Below are positions 22,660 through 32,198 of a stretch of DNA of 36,829 nucleotides, piece after piece. The stretch's first letter is position 1. Each line of letters starts with the position of its first letter. The stretch spans positions 1 to 36,829 of the forward strand of contig JAOPYH010000288.1 in NCBI GenBank assembly GCA_025964715.1, in the 5' to 3' direction. The notes under the pieces were generated by a model. That model made no database searches and was not told the DNA's origin. It saw only the letters and a program-made list of their open reading frames with translations. This DNA is from Streptosporangiaceae bacterium. GTDB lineage: Bacteria > Actinomycetota > Actinomycetes > Streptosporangiales > Streptosporangiaceae. The position numbers and the translations under genes were made by a program.

Positions 22660-24251
22660 GCCACGAGACCCTGTCCATCACCCTTTTCGTGGTCTTCGTC
22701 GCCGCCACTCTGGGGATCACCATCTGGGCGAGCCGGCACACCAAGAGCGCCGCCGACTTCTACGCGGGCGGACGTTCCTTCTCCGGCCTGCAGAACGGCA
22801 TGGCGATCGGCGGCGACTACATGTCGGCCGCCTCCTTCCTCGGCATCGCCGGGCTCATCGCGCTGTACGGCTACGACGGGTTCCTCTACTCCATCGGCTT
22901 CCTGGTCGCCTGGCTGGTCGCGCTGCTGCTGGTCGCGGAGCTCATGCGCAACTCCGGCAAATACACGATGGCCGACGTGCTGGCCTTCCGGATGAGCCCG
23001 CGTCCGGTGCGCACCGCCGCCGGTGTCTCGACCATCACGGTCTCGATCTTCTACCTGCTCGCCCAGATGGTCGGCGCGGGCGCGCTGGTCACGCTGCTGT
23101 TCGGCTTCACCAGCGAGTTCGCCAAGGCCGCGACGATCGTCCTGGTCGGCATCCTGATGATCGTCTATGTGGTCGTCGGAGGCATGAAGGGGACCACCTG
23201 GGTGCAGATCGTCAAGGCCGCGCTGCTGATGGTCGGCGCGACCCTGGTGACGCTGCTGGTCCTCGGCAAGTTCGGCTTCAACGTCTCCACGCTCCTGCGC
23301 GACGCCGCCGCGCAGAGCGGCAAGGGCGAGGCGTTCCTCGAGCCGGGGCAGCGCTATGCCACCGCGGCGCAGGGCCTCAGCGGCAAGCTGGACCTGATCA
23401 GCCTCGGCCTGGCGCTGGTGCTGGGCACGGCCGGCCTGCCGCACATCCTGATCCGCTTCTACACCGTCCCGACCTCCCGGGACGCCCGCAAGTCGGTCCT
23501 GTGGGGCATCGGGATCATCGGCGTCTTCTACCTGCTCACCCTGATCCTCGGGTTCGGCGCGGCCGCGCTGGTCGGCGGCAAGGCCATCGCCAAGGCCAAT
23601 CCCGCGGGCAACACCGCTGCGCCCCAACTGGCCCAGAAGATCGGACAACTGATCTTCGGTGACGTCGGGGGCACCATCCTGCTGGCGGTGATCGCAGCGG
23701 TGGCCTTCGCCACGATCCTCGCCGTGGTCGCCGGCCTCACCCTCGCTTCGTCCTCCTCCTTCTCGCACGACCTGTACGCCCACGTCTTCAAGAAGGGCAA
23801 CGTCACCGACAAGGAGGAGGTGATGGTCGCCAGGATCGCCGCCTTCGTCATCGGCGCGGTGGCCATCGTGCTCGGCATCTTCGCGCAGAAGCTCAACGTC
23901 GCCTTCCTGGTGGCGCTGGCGTTCGCGGTCGCCGCCTCCGGGAACCTGCCGGCCATCCTCTACAGCCTGTTCTGGAAGCGGTTCAACACCGCCGGGGCCG
24001 TCTCGGCCATTTACGGAGGTCTCGGGTCCGCCGTCGTCCTGGTGTTCTTCTCACCGGTCGTCTCGGGTGGGCCGAAGTCGCTCTTCACCGGCGTGGACTT
24101 CTCCTACTTCCCGCTGGAGAACCCCGGCATCGTCTCCATCCCGTTCGGATTCCTGTGCGGCTGGCTCGGCACTGTGCTGAGCAAGGAGCGGAACCCGGCG
24201 AAGTACGCCGAGATGGAGGTCCGCTCCCTCACCGGCGCGCATGCCGAGTAG
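22656..24251 (+). CDS. SSS-family monocarboxylate symporter, ActP/MctC type
   Basis: 531 aa with about 13 helices. It has the family segments GGDYMSAASFLGIAG (about 50-64), GTAGLPHILIRFYTVP and LASSSSFSHDLY, and is closer to characterised ActP/MctC than the copy at 20693. Those transporters carry acetate, propionate and pyruvate with sodium or protons. ATG 22656 overlaps the DUF485 stop. A 13-bp hairpin follows at 24284. With the LytTR site upstream, it is the likely output of the LytS/LytTR pair. Confidence 0.93.
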   Translation: MSHETLSITLFVVFVAATLGITIWASRHTKSAADFYAGGRSFSGLQNGMAIGGDYMSAASFLGIAGLIALYGYDGFLYSIGFLVAWLVALLLVAELMRNSGKYTMADVLAFRMSPRPVRTAAGVSTITVSIFYLLAQMVGAGALVTLLFGFTSEFAKAATIVLVGILMIVYVVVGGMKGTTWVQIVKAALLMVGATLVTLLVLGKFGFNVSTLLRDAAAQSGKGEAFLEPGQRYATAAQGLSGKLDLISLGLALVLGTAGLPHILIRFYTVPTSRDARKSVLWGIGIIGVFYLLTLILGFGAAALVGGKAIAKANPAGNTAAPQLAQKIGQLIFGDVGGTILLAVIAAVAFATILAVVAGLTLASSSSFSHDLYAHVFKKGNVTDKEEVMVARIAAFVIGAVAIVLGIFAQKLNVAFLVALAFAVAASGNLPAILYSLFWKRFNTAGAVSAIYGGLGSAVVLVFFSPVVSGGPKSLFTGVDFSYFPLENPGIVSIPFGFLCGWLGTVLSKERNPAKYAEMEVRSLTGAHAE

Positions 24252-24283
24252 GGCCGTCTATCACTGACCACTCCTCCCCGCTC

Positions 24284-24320
24284 ACCGGCCGGCCGCGTCG
24301 ACCCCCCGCGGCCGGCCGGT
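24284..24320 (+). terminator. Hairpin after the symporter operon
   Basis: Perfect 13-bp stem ACCGGCCGGCCGC / GCGGCCGGCCGGT with an 11-base loop, 33 bases past the stop. Confidence 0.7.
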
Positions 24321-24457
24321 CCCGCGGTGCCCTGCCCTTTTGTACTGGTCCATGGCGACCGGGGCCGTTTCGGCCAGGTCGGCGCAGGAGCACGGCCTGC
24401 CGTCGATAGGCTGGCCCGGGATGTCCGAGGATGGACCGTGGCAGGGGAGGCGTGCCG

Positions 24458-24823
24458 GTGACAGACGGGCTCGCGACGGCGCTCATCGCCGTCGCGCTGG
24501 TCGTGGCGGCGTGGACGCTCGTACCCGCCGCGCGTGATCGCCCCATCGGCCGATCCCATGTCCTGGGACTCGTGGTGGTGGAGGCGGGCCTGCTGGCGCA
24601 GGCCGTGGCGGCCACCGTCAAGCTCGCCGGAGGCCAGCGTCCCCACGAGACCGCGGTCTTCGTCGGCTATCTCATCGGCTCGCTGATCATCCTGCCCATC
24701 GGCGGGTTCCTCGGGGTCGCCGAGCGCACCCGCTGGGGAGCCGTGGTCGCGGGCGTGGCCTGTCTCATCGTGCCGGTGCTGATCCTGCGGATGCAGCAGA
24801 TCTGGCAGGGCACCGGTGCCTGA
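24458..24823 (+). CDS. Small integral membrane protein, unknown function
   Basis: 121 aa with four predicted membrane helices (about 3-21, 34-56, 66-86 and 94-112) and the connecting segment GGQRPHETAVFVGYLIGS. The GTG at 24458 is preferred for AGGGGAGG seven bases upstream; an ATG at 24431 would add nine hydrophilic residues. It overlaps the following gene by eight bases. I do not recognise the family. Confidence 0.72.
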   Translation: MTDGLATALIAVALVVAAWTLVPAARDRPIGRSHVLGLVVVEAGLLAQAVAATVKLAGGQRPHETAVFVGYLIGSLIILPIGGFLGVAERTRWGAVVAGVACLIVPVLILRMQQIWQGTGA

Positions 24824-25235
24824 GCCCGCCGTGGGGGCACGGTCCACGGCGACCGGCCCGGGTCGCGTGCTCGTCCTCGTCTATGTGGTGTTCACGATCG
24901 CCGCGGGCGCCCGCTCGGGTGTGCAGATCGCCACCCGTTTCCACGAGGCGCCGCTGGCCTATCTGCTGTCCGCGCTCGCCGCCGCCGTCTACCTCTGCGC
25001 CACCGTGGGACTGGCGCGCAACTCGCGCCGCGTCGCCCTGGCCGCCTGCGCCGTCGAACTGCTCGGCGTGCTCACGGTGGGAACGTTGAGCGTCCTCGAT
25101 CGGGCCGCGTTCCCCGACGCGACCGTCTGGTCGGGCTATGGCAGCGGATACGGTTTCATCCCTCTGGTGCTGCCGCTCATCGGCCTCATCTGGCTCCGCC
25201 GTACGGCTTCTGTGACCATAGGGTCACAGTCTTGA
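24816..25235 (+). CDS. Small integral membrane protein, unknown function
   Basis: 139 aa from the GTG at 24816, overlapping the upstream gene by eight bases. Four predicted helices (about 18-35, 46-64, 70-90 and 112-128), with YGSGYGFIPLVLPLIGL between the last two. It probably forms a two-gene unit with its neighbour. A 20-bp inverted repeat CTGTGACC-ATAG-GGTCACAG covers its last codons (25210-25229). Function unknown. Confidence 0.72.
   Translation: MPEPAVGARSTATGPGRVLVLVYVVFTIAAGARSGVQIATRFHEAPLAYLLSALAAAVYLCATVGLARNSRRVALAACAVELLGVLTVGTLSVLDRAAFPDATVWSGYGSGYGFIPLVLPLIGLIWLRRTASVTIGSQS
25210..25229 (+). terminator. Inverted repeat at the gene end
   Basis: Perfect 8-bp arms around ATAG, inside the last codons of the membrane protein gene. 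It could be a terminator or an operator for the downstream gene. Confidence 0.4.
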
Positions 25236-25260
25236 CCGTTCGGGCATAGCGTGACACTTT
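25232..25260 (+). promoter_or_regulatory. Candidate promoter of the LamG/GH51-like gene
   Basis: TTGACC (25232-25237), 17 bases and CACTTT (25255-25260), 52 bp before the GTG start. The same -35 and spacing occur at 32160. It overlaps an ACCGTTCGG 9-mer, one half of a LytTR-like site. Confidence 0.5.
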
Positions 25261-25311
25261 CACGGTGACATTCGGGAACCTTGCTCGTCATATTGAACGC
25301 CGGAGGGCGCG

Positions 25312-27780
25312 GTGCGGCGGATCATTGCGATCTTGGTGCTGTGCGCGCCCTTGCTCGGCCTCCCGGATCTGACCTGGCCTGACCCGGCCCAGGCGGCCGC
25401 ACCCGCGGGGCAGTGGCGGTTCGACGAGGGCCAGGGCGCCGTGGCGGCCGACGGCTCCGGCAACCAGCACGACGGCACGCTCACCGGTGGCGCCTCCTGG
25501 GCACCCGGCCGCGACCGGACCCTCGCGGTCACGGCCGACGGCTCGGGCGCCTTCGTCGACGTCCCCTCGCCCGTCGTCGACACGACGCGCAGCTTCACCG
25601 TGATGGCCTGGGTGCGCTTCGACGCCACCACCGGATTCCACACGGTCGTGGGCGTGGACGGCGACCGGGTCAGCGGTTTCTACCTGCAGTCCCGTGGAGA
25701 CGACGGCCGCTTCGCCTTCACCCGGCTGACCTCCGACAGCACCACCGCCACCCACGTACGGGCGGAGGCGTCGGCGGGTCCGCAGCCGGGCACGTGGTAC
25801 CACCTCGCCGGAGTCTATGACGCGGCCGAACGGCAGATCAGCCTGTACGTGAACGGCGCCTTCCAGCAGGCCGTCGCCTTCACGGCGCCGTGGCGCGCGC
25901 GCGGCCACCTCACCATCGGACGCGGCCAGTGGGCGGGGGCTCCGGCCGACCACGTGCGCGGCACGATCGACGACGTCCGCCTCTACCGCGCCGCGCTGAC
26001 GGCTGAGGAGCTGAAGGGCTTCACCGACAGGCCGGCGCTCGGCATCGATGCCTCCCGCGCCGGCCCGGCCCTGGACAGCGGCCGCTACGGCCTCTCCCTC
26101 GCGCAGACCGGCCGACCGGTAGACGACGGGCTGTCCGCCGAGCTGGTCGGCAACGGCTCCCTCCAGCAGAGCGGCGCCTCGCCCGCCCACTGGGCCCCGG
26201 TCACCGGGGGCGTGGCCCGCGGCTCGATCGCACTGGACCTGACCCGGCCGCGCGGCCCGGCCGCCGACCGGTCGCTCAGGCTCGGCATCGACCGGCTGGG
26301 CCCGGGCGGGCGCGTCGGCGCCGCCAACGACGGCCTCCGGGGCGTGGCGCTGAAGCCCCGCACCGCCTACACGGGCTCCTTCGACGCCATGGCGACGCCC
26401 GGCTTCAGCGGGCGCGTCGCGATGTCACTCGAGGCCGCCGACGGGAGGGTCCTCGCGCGCGCCCGGGCCGGCGGGGTCTCGGCGGACCGGTGGCGCAGGC
26501 GCGAGGTGACCCTGACCACGCCGGCCGAGGTGCCGGCCGGCATGGGCAACCGGATCGTCGTGGCCGCCGAGTCCTCGTGCGTGCGGGCCTGCCCCGACAT
26601 GTCCGGGCAGGCGGTCTGGTTGTCGGCGGTGTCGGTGGCGCCCCCCACGTACAAGGGGCACGGGCTGCGCGCGGACCTCATGGCCAAGCTGGCGGCGCTG
26701 CGGCCCGGGCTGCTGCGCGTGCCCGGCGGTGACACGCTCCAAGGTGGCCGGCCGGCGCTCCTGGCGCATCTGCGCATGGCCGAGGACCTCGGCGCCGAAC
26801 CGGTGCTGGCGCTCTATGCCGGCTACTCACCCGGCGGGTCGCCCGTGCCGGCCGGGCGGCTGCGGCCGTACGTCCAGGACGCGCTGAGCACGATCGAGTA
26901 CGCCACGGGTCCGGTCACCTCCCCGGGGGGAGCGCGACGGGCCAGGGACGGGCACCCGGCGCCGTTCCGGATCCGCTACGTCGAGGTCGGCAACGAGGAC
27001 TGGTTCGACCGCTCCGGCAGTTACGAGCAGCGGTACGCCGCGTTCTACGACGCCATCAGGCGGAGCTATCCGCGGCTGAAGGTCATCGCCTCCACCCAGG
27101 TGAACAGCCGGTCGATGGACGCGGTCGACGACCACTACAGCGGCTCCCCCTCCTGGTTCACCGGAAACGCGGGGCGCTATGACGCCGCCGACCGGCGGGG
27201 CCCGAAGATTCTCGTCGGTGAGTACTCCTCGCCGGCCGGATCCCCGACGGGGACCCTGGACGCCGCCCTCGGCGAGGCCGGTTTCCTCACCGGCCTCGAC
27301 CGCAACGCCGACGTGGTCATCGGCTCGATGCACGCACCGCTCGTCGCGAGCGGCGACAGCCCGAACACGCGGACCAGCCTGGTCGGCGCCGACGCGGCCA
27401 CGTCCTACGGCTCACCGTCCTATTACGCGCTGCGCATGTTCGCCGACCACCGTGGTGACCATGTGTTGCACAGCCTGCTGTCGGGCGGCGATCCGGGGCT
27501 CCGGACGGTGGTGACCCGCGCCGGCCCGAAGGTCTACGTCAAGGTCGTCAACTCCGCGCCGACCGACCAGGCCCTGCAGATCCAGGTGACCGGCGTGTCC
27601 TCCGTCGCCCCGCAGGGCCAGGTCACCGTGCTGACGGGCGACCCGGCACTGCGCAACACCCCCAGCGAGCCGGCACTGATCAGCCCGCGCACGCGTGCGG
27701 CCGGCGGGCTCGGGAAGCGCTTCGGCGCGGCGTTCCCGGCCCACTCCTTCACGATCATCACCCTCACCGTGTCCGGCTGA
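25312..27780 (+). CDS. Secreted LamG and GH51-like arabinofuranosidase
   Basis: 822 aa. GTG start behind GGAGGGCGC; Sec signal peptide ending near PAQAAA (about 29). The LamG/concanavalin-like domain covers about 33-240, a beta-rich domain, probably carbohydrate-binding, about 265-430, and a glycosidase TIM barrel from about 445. The segments VEVGNEDWF, with acid/base candidate Glu562, and LVGEYSS, with nucleophile candidate Glu637, match GH51 alpha-L-arabinofuranosidases. A small beta domain ends the protein. It would release arabinose from plant polysaccharides outside the cell; the exact substrate is not known. Confidence 0.8.
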   Translation: MRRIIAILVLCAPLLGLPDLTWPDPAQAAAPAGQWRFDEGQGAVAADGSGNQHDGTLTGGASWAPGRDRTLAVTADGSGAFVDVPSPVVDTTRSFTVMAWVRFDATTGFHTVVGVDGDRVSGFYLQSRGDDGRFAFTRLTSDSTTATHVRAEASAGPQPGTWYHLAGVYDAAERQISLYVNGAFQQAVAFTAPWRARGHLTIGRGQWAGAPADHVRGTIDDVRLYRAALTAEELKGFTDRPALGIDASRAGPALDSGRYGLSLAQTGRPVDDGLSAELVGNGSLQQSGASPAHWAPVTGGVARGSIALDLTRPRGPAADRSLRLGIDRLGPGGRVGAANDGLRGVALKPRTAYTGSFDAMATPGFSGRVAMSLEAADGRVLARARAGGVSADRWRRREVTLTTPAEVPAGMGNRIVVAAESSCVRACPDMSGQAVWLSAVSVAPPTYKGHGLRADLMAKLAALRPGLLRVPGGDTLQGGRPALLAHLRMAEDLGAEPVLALYAGYSPGGSPVPAGRLRPYVQDALSTIEYATGPVTSPGGARRARDGHPAPFRIRYVEVGNEDWFDRSGSYEQRYAAFYDAIRRSYPRLKVIASTQVNSRSMDAVDDHYSGSPSWFTGNAGRYDAADRRGPKILVGEYSSPAGSPTGTLDAALGEAGFLTGLDRNADVVIGSMHAPLVASGDSPNTRTSLVGADAATSYGSPSYYALRMFADHRGDHVLHSLLSGGDPGLRTVVTRAGPKVYVKVVNSAPTDQALQIQVTGVSSVAPQGQVTVLTGDPALRNTPSEPALISPRTRAAGGLGKRFGAAFPAHSFTIITLTVSG

Positions 27781-27797
27781 CGGCTCGGCGAGAGCCG
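27781..27797 (+). terminator. Hairpin after the glycosidase gene
   Basis: Perfect 6-bp stem CGGCTC / GAGCCG with loop GGCGA, immediately after the stop. Confidence 0.5.
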
Positions 27798-27849
27798 GGG
27801 AGCCACGACGACGGCCGGTGCCATGGCGGTGGTCGGGCACACTGGTCAG

Positions 27850-30417
27850 GTGCATCATGAGCTGACGGACCTGCCGGTCCGGCATGTCGTCCCGCGGCTG
27901 CACGCCGCCCTGGACCAGCATGGGACGGCCGTGCTGGCCGCGCCGCCCGGCACGGGGAAGACGACGCTGGTGCCGCTCGCGCTCGCGGGGCTGCTGCCGG
28001 ACATCCCGGGCGGGCCGGACCGGCCGACCCGGGTCATCGTCGCGGAACCGCGGCGGCTCGCGGCCCGGGCCGCCGCGCGCCGGATGGCCTGGCTGCTCGG
28101 CGAGCGGGTGGGCGAGCGGGTGGGCTTCACCGTGCGGGGAGAGCGCAGACCGGGCTCGCTGATCGAGGTCGTGACGACCGGGGTGCTGCTCCAGCGGCTG
28201 CAGCGTGAGCCGGAGCTGGACGGGGTCGCGGTCGTGATCCTCGACGAGTGCCACGAACGGCACCTGGACGCCGACACGGCGATGGCGTTCCTGCTCGACG
28301 CGCGCGAGGCGCTGCGGCCCGACCTGCGGCTGATCGCGGCCTCGGCCACAGCCGACACCGGCCCCTGGGCCGGGTTGCTAGGCGCCGGCCCATCCGCCCC
28401 GGCGCCGGTCGTGGAGGCCGAGGGCGTCCTGCACCCCATCGAGGTCGTCTGGGCACCGCCCGCCCGGCCCACGCGCCCTCCGCACGGGATGCGGGTCGAT
28501 CCCGCGCTGCTGGACCACGTGGCCGCGACCGTACGGACGGCGCTGGCCGAGCGCGACGGGGACGTGCTCTGCTTCCTGCCCGGCGTCGGTGAGATAGCCA
28601 AGGTGGCCGGCCTGGTCTCCGGATCCGCCCGCGAATCCGGGACCGAGGTGCTGCAGGTCCACGGCCAGGCCGCCGCCGCGGTACAGGACGCGGTGCTGCG
28701 ACCGGGGGAGCGGCGCCGGATCGTGCTGACCACCTCGGTGGCCGAGTCCAGCCTGACCGTGCCGGGCGTGCGGGTGGTCGTCGACTCCGGGCTGGCCCGT
28801 GAGCCGCGCGTGGACCACGCTCGCGGGCTCAGTGCGCTCACGACCGTACGTGCGTCCCGGGCGGCGGCGCTTCAACGGGCGGGCCGGGCCGGGCGGGAGG
28901 CGCCGGGGACGGTCTACCGCTGCTGGAGCGAGGCCGAGCACACGCGCCTGCCGGATCGGCCACGCCCGCAGATCGCCCTCGCCGACCTGACCGGCTTCGC
29001 CCTCCAGGCCGCCTGCTGGGGCGCGCCGGACGGCACCGGGCTGGCGTTGCTCGACGCTCCGCCCGACGCCGCGATGGGAGCGGCGGGCGAGACGCTGCGG
29101 GCGCTCGGCGCGGTGGACGCCGGCGGCCGGGCCACCACGCGGGGACGCCGGATGGCCCGGGTCGGAGTGCATCCGCGGCTGGCCCGCGCGCTGCTGGACG
29201 GCGCCGAGCAGGTCGGGCCCCGCGCCGCCGCGGAGGTCGTGGCCCTGCTGTCGGAGCCGCTGCCCCGTGACGCGGGCGACGACCTCACCGCGATCTGGCG
29301 GGGCCTGCGCCGGGGTGGCACCGGGCCGGCCGCCCGCTGGCGCGAGGAGGCCCGCCGCCTCACCGCCGCGCTGTCCGCGCCACTCCCCGCCCCCGAGCGC
29401 CGTGATGGTGCGGTGGTTCGCGGTCCAAAGCGTGGCACGGACGACGCGGTGGCCGGGCTCGTCGTGGCGCTGGCCTTCCCGGAGCGGGTCGCACGGGCCC
29501 GGCCCGGCTCGGGGCACCTCATGGTCTCGGGTACCGGCGCGGACCCCGCCCCCGGGTCCGGACTCGCCTCGGCGCCCTGGCTGGCCATCGCGGTGGCGGA
29601 TCGCCCCGCCGGGTCGCCCTCGGCCCGGATCCGCCAGGCCGTCGTGATCGACGAGGAGACCGCACGGCGTGCGGCGGCCCCCTTCCTCGCCGCGGCCGAG
29701 GAGGTCCACTGGGCCGGCGGGGACGTCGTCGCCCGCCGGGTGGAGCGGCTCGGCGCCGTCGAACTGTCGGCCGTGCCGCTGCGCGACCCCGACCCCGGCC
29801 TGCTCACCGACGCGCTCCTGGAGGGGCTGCGCCGCGAAGGGCCGTCCCTGCTGACCTGGAGCCGCGACGCCGGCGCCCTGCGCGAACGGCTGGCGTTCTG
29901 CCACCGGGTCCTCGGGGAGCCGTGGCCGGCCGTGGACGACGCCGCGCTGGTCGAGCGGGCGCTGGAATGGCTGCCACTCGGCCGGGCCCGGCGGCGAGCC
30001 GATCTCGCCCGGATCGATGTCGCCGCGGCGCTGCGCCGGCTGCCGCCGTGGGAGTGCGCCGCGCGGCTCGACGAGCTCGCGCCCGAGCGGGTCACCGTGC
30101 CGACCGGGTCGCGGATCCGGGTGGACTACTCCGGTGAGCATCCCGTGCTGGCCGCCAAGCTGCAGGAACTGTTCGGCTGGGAGGCCGCCCCGCGGCTCGC
30201 CGGTGGACGGGTCCCCCTGGTGGTCCATCTGCTGTCCCCGGCCGGCCGGCCGGCCGCCGTGACCGCCGATCTGGCCTCCTTCTGGCGTGAGGGCTACCGG
30301 AGCGTACGGGCGGAACTGCGCGGCCGCTATCCGCGGCATCCGTGGCCGGAGGACCCGGTCACGGCCGAGCCGACCCGCCGGACCAAGCCCCGCAAGACCG
30401 GCCCCCGCGGTTCGTAG
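27850..30417 (+). CDS. hrpB: ATP-dependent RNA helicase HrpB
   Basis: About 855 aa, the usual HrpB length. Walker A is APPGTGKTT near the N terminus, then the DEAH-like box DECHER, the motif SAT, and QRAGRAGR in the second RecA domain. The helicase-associated and HrpB C-terminal domains follow, with EHPVLAAKLQELFGWEAAPRLAGGRVPL typical of HrpB (not HrpA). The GTG at 27850 is chosen as a leaderless start, since CACACT lies eight bases upstream; the ATG at 27823 would add nine residues. HrpB proteins are thought to act in RNA metabolism; the specific role is unclear. Confidence 0.9.
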   Translation: MHHELTDLPVRHVVPRLHAALDQHGTAVLAAPPGTGKTTLVPLALAGLLPDIPGGPDRPTRVIVAEPRRLAARAAARRMAWLLGERVGERVGFTVRGERRPGSLIEVVTTGVLLQRLQREPELDGVAVVILDECHERHLDADTAMAFLLDAREALRPDLRLIAASATADTGPWAGLLGAGPSAPAPVVEAEGVLHPIEVVWAPPARPTRPPHGMRVDPALLDHVAATVRTALAERDGDVLCFLPGVGEIAKVAGLVSGSARESGTEVLQVHGQAAAAVQDAVLRPGERRRIVLTTSVAESSLTVPGVRVVVDSGLAREPRVDHARGLSALTTVRASRAAALQRAGRAGREAPGTVYRCWSEAEHTRLPDRPRPQIALADLTGFALQAACWGAPDGTGLALLDAPPDAAMGAAGETLRALGAVDAGGRATTRGRRMARVGVHPRLARALLDGAEQVGPRAAAEVVALLSEPLPRDAGDDLTAIWRGLRRGGTGPAARWREEARRLTAALSAPLPAPERRDGAVVRGPKRGTDDAVAGLVVALAFPERVARARPGSGHLMVSGTGADPAPGSGLASAPWLAIAVADRPAGSPSARIRQAVVIDEETARRAAAPFLAAAEEVHWAGGDVVARRVERLGAVELSAVPLRDPDPGLLTDALLEGLRREGPSLLTWSRDAGALRERLAFCHRVLGEPWPAVDDAALVERALEWLPLGRARRRADLARIDVAAALRRLPPWECAARLDELAPERVTVPTGSRIRVDYSGEHPVLAAKLQELFGWEAAPRLAGGRVPLVVHLLSPAGRPAAVTADLASFWREGYRSVRAELRGRYPRHPWPEDPVTAEPTRRTKPRKTGPRGS

Positions 30418-30516
30418 CCGTCCCGCCGCTCCCGCTCGGCTACCGGGGGGCCGTTGGACCCGGAGCACGCTGATGGGTCCAAGCTGGGGAACATGCACGC
30501 TCAAGGAGAAACAGGA

Positions 30517-31494
30517 ATGAGACAGCGCACGCTCGGCTCACTTCACACCTCGGCCGTCGGGCTCGGCTGCATGGGTATGAGCGAGTTCTACGGCCCCGGG
30601 GACGACGCCGAGTCGATCGCCACGATCCACCGCGCCCTCGACCTCGGCATCACCATGCTGGACACCGCCGACATGTACGGCCCCTTCACGAACGAGGAGC
30701 TCGTCGGAAGGGCGATCGCCGGGCGCCGGGACGACGTGGTGCTGGCCACCAAGTTCGGGATCGAGCGGACGCCGGACGGCGGGCGGGGCGTCAACGGCCG
30801 GCCCGACTATGTGCGCGCCTGCTGTGACGCATCGCTGCGCCGCCTGGGCGTGGAGCACATCGACCTCTACTACCAGCACCGGGTGGACCCGTCCGTACCC
30901 GTCGAGGAGACCTGGGGCGCCCTGGCCGAGCTCGTCACGGCCGGGAAGGTCCGTCACCTCGGGATCTCCGAGGCCGCTCCGGAGACGGTGCGGCGCGCCC
31001 ACGCGGTGCACCCCATCACCGCCGGCCAGTACGAATACTCGCTGTTCTCCCGCGACCCCGAGGACGCCCTGCTGGAGACGCTGCGGGAGCTGGGCATCGG
31101 CCTGGTCGCCTACAGCCCGCTCGGCCGGGGCCTGCTGTCCGGCGCGATCACGAGCGGGGAGGAGTTCGCGGCCGACGACTTCCGCCGGACGAACCCCCGT
31201 TTCCAGGGCGAGAACCTGGACCACAACCTGGCTCTCGTGACCAAGGTCCGCGAGCTCGCCGAGGCCAAGGGCGTGACCCCCTCCCAGCTCGCCATCGCCT
31301 GGGTCCTGGCCCAGGGCGAGGATGTCGTCCCGATCGCGGGGACCAAGCGGCGCACCTACCTCGAGGAGAACACCGCCGCCGTCGAGGTGGCCCTCACGGC
31401 CGGCGAGCTGAGGACCCTCGAGGAGGCGGCGCCGCGCTCGGCCGTCGCCGGCGAGCGCTACGCCCCCGACCGGTCGGCGACCGTCAACCGCTGA
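30517..31494 (+). CDS. Aldo/keto reductase
   Basis: 325-aa NADPH-dependent oxidoreductase of the aldo-keto reductase superfamily. The catalytic tetrad is Asp49, Tyr54, Lys79 and His121 ([19 protein letters not shown]). The C-terminal coenzyme segment is [16 protein letters not shown]. It resembles the AKR13-type enzymes found in actinomycetes. ATG 30517 is chosen for AAGGAG eight bases upstream; an in-frame ATG at 30454 has none. The substrate cannot be predicted. Confidence 0.9.
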   Translation: MRQRTLGSLHTSAVGLGCMGMSEFYGPGDDAESIATIHRALDLGITMLDTADMYGPFTNEELVGRAIAGRRDDVVLATKFGIERTPDGGRGVNGRPDYVRACCDASLRRLGVEHIDLYYQHRVDPSVPVEETWGALAELVTAGKVRHLGISEAAPETVRRAHAVHPITAGQYEYSLFSRDPEDALLETLRELGIGLVAYSPLGRGLLSGAITSGEEFAADDFRRTNPRFQGENLDHNLALVTKVRELAEAKGVTPSQLAIAWVLAQGEDVVPIAGTKRRTYLEENTAAVEVALTAGELRTLEEAAPRSAVAGERYAPDRSATVNR

Positions 31495-31569
31495 GGGGCC
31501 GCCGTCCGGGCGCACAGCGATCACGCGGTTGCGCTGCGTATCGCGACGCCGCTCGCTCATACTGAGCGG

Positions 31570-32085
31570 ATGGCCGACAGCGGTGGCTCGGACGGACGAC
31601 CGGACGGGGTGGATCCGACCGCTGTGACGGAGGCCCTCGCGGCCCTGAAGGCCTCCGTCACGGGGGATCCGCAGGTCCCCCCGAGCAGTGCCTTCCTGCT
31701 CGGGCGGCTGCTGGCCACCGTCGAGGTCAAGGCCGGAGCCGGCGGCCGTCACCACGACTGGTCCCGCTTCGACGCCGGATATCTGTCGGCCATCGAGGGG
31801 TCCGACAAGCCCCGTGCCCAGATCCTGGTGCACCTGGGCATCAAGCGGCTGATCCGCACCGTACGCCAGCTCCGCGAGGTCGACGGCGTGGCGGCGCAGG
31901 CGGCGCTCATGGGGCTGACCGCAGTCGTGTCGGCCCTGTTCGTCGAGGCTCTGGTCGCCGACGACGACACGCCGCTGGAGGAGTTCTTCGAGCCCCTCGA
32001 CGAGGCCAGGAACCTCCTTGCGAAGGCCACGGACCAGGTCGCCCAGCTCCAGGGCGCGCTGAAGCAGTTCCGCGCGGAGCCCTGA
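31570..32085 (+). CDS. Protein of unknown function
   Basis: 171 aa with no signal peptide or membrane segment. The N terminus is Gly/Asp-rich, followed by mostly helical sequence with VHLGIKRLIRTVRQLREVDG and a C-terminal helical region, DEARNLLAKATDQVAQLQGALKQF, with coiled-coil character. CATACT lies seven bases before the ATG at 31570 and no ribosome binding site is seen, so it may be leaderless. I do not recognise the family. Neighbours give no clue. Confidence 0.7.
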   Translation: MADSGGSDGRPDGVDPTAVTEALAALKASVTGDPQVPPSSAFLLGRLLATVEVKAGAGGRHHDWSRFDAGYLSAIEGSDKPRAQILVHLGIKRLIRTVRQLREVDGVAAQAALMGLTAVVSALFVEALVADDDTPLEEFFEPLDEARNLLAKATDQVAQLQGALKQFRAEP

Positions 32086-32159
32086 GCCCGGCCCCATCAC
32101 TGATCCTTTCGGTGCTCCGTCCGGTTTCGGCCGCGCCCGATCCGATGGCTCGGGTGCCA

Positions 32160-32188
32160 TTGACCGATCAGTAGCGAGAGCTTACTTT
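32160..32188 (+). promoter_or_regulatory. Promoter of the ThuA/PQQ/PKD gene
   Basis: TTGACC (32160-32165), 17 bases and TACTTT (32183-32188), a good sigma-70-type spacing. Predicted transcription start is near 32195, about 85 bases before the ATG. Confidence 0.65.
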
Positions 32189-32198
32189 GGGGCTGTCT

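Noticed and set aside
20606..23783. Two long minus-strand frames over the symporter genes
   Set aside because: Antisense shadows rich in Arg, Gly and Gln; the plus-strand symporters carry conserved motifs.
25211..25228. CRP-type site TGTGA-N6-TCACA
   Set aside because: The spacer between TGTGA and TCACA is eight bases, not six, and the repeat is inside the end of a gene.
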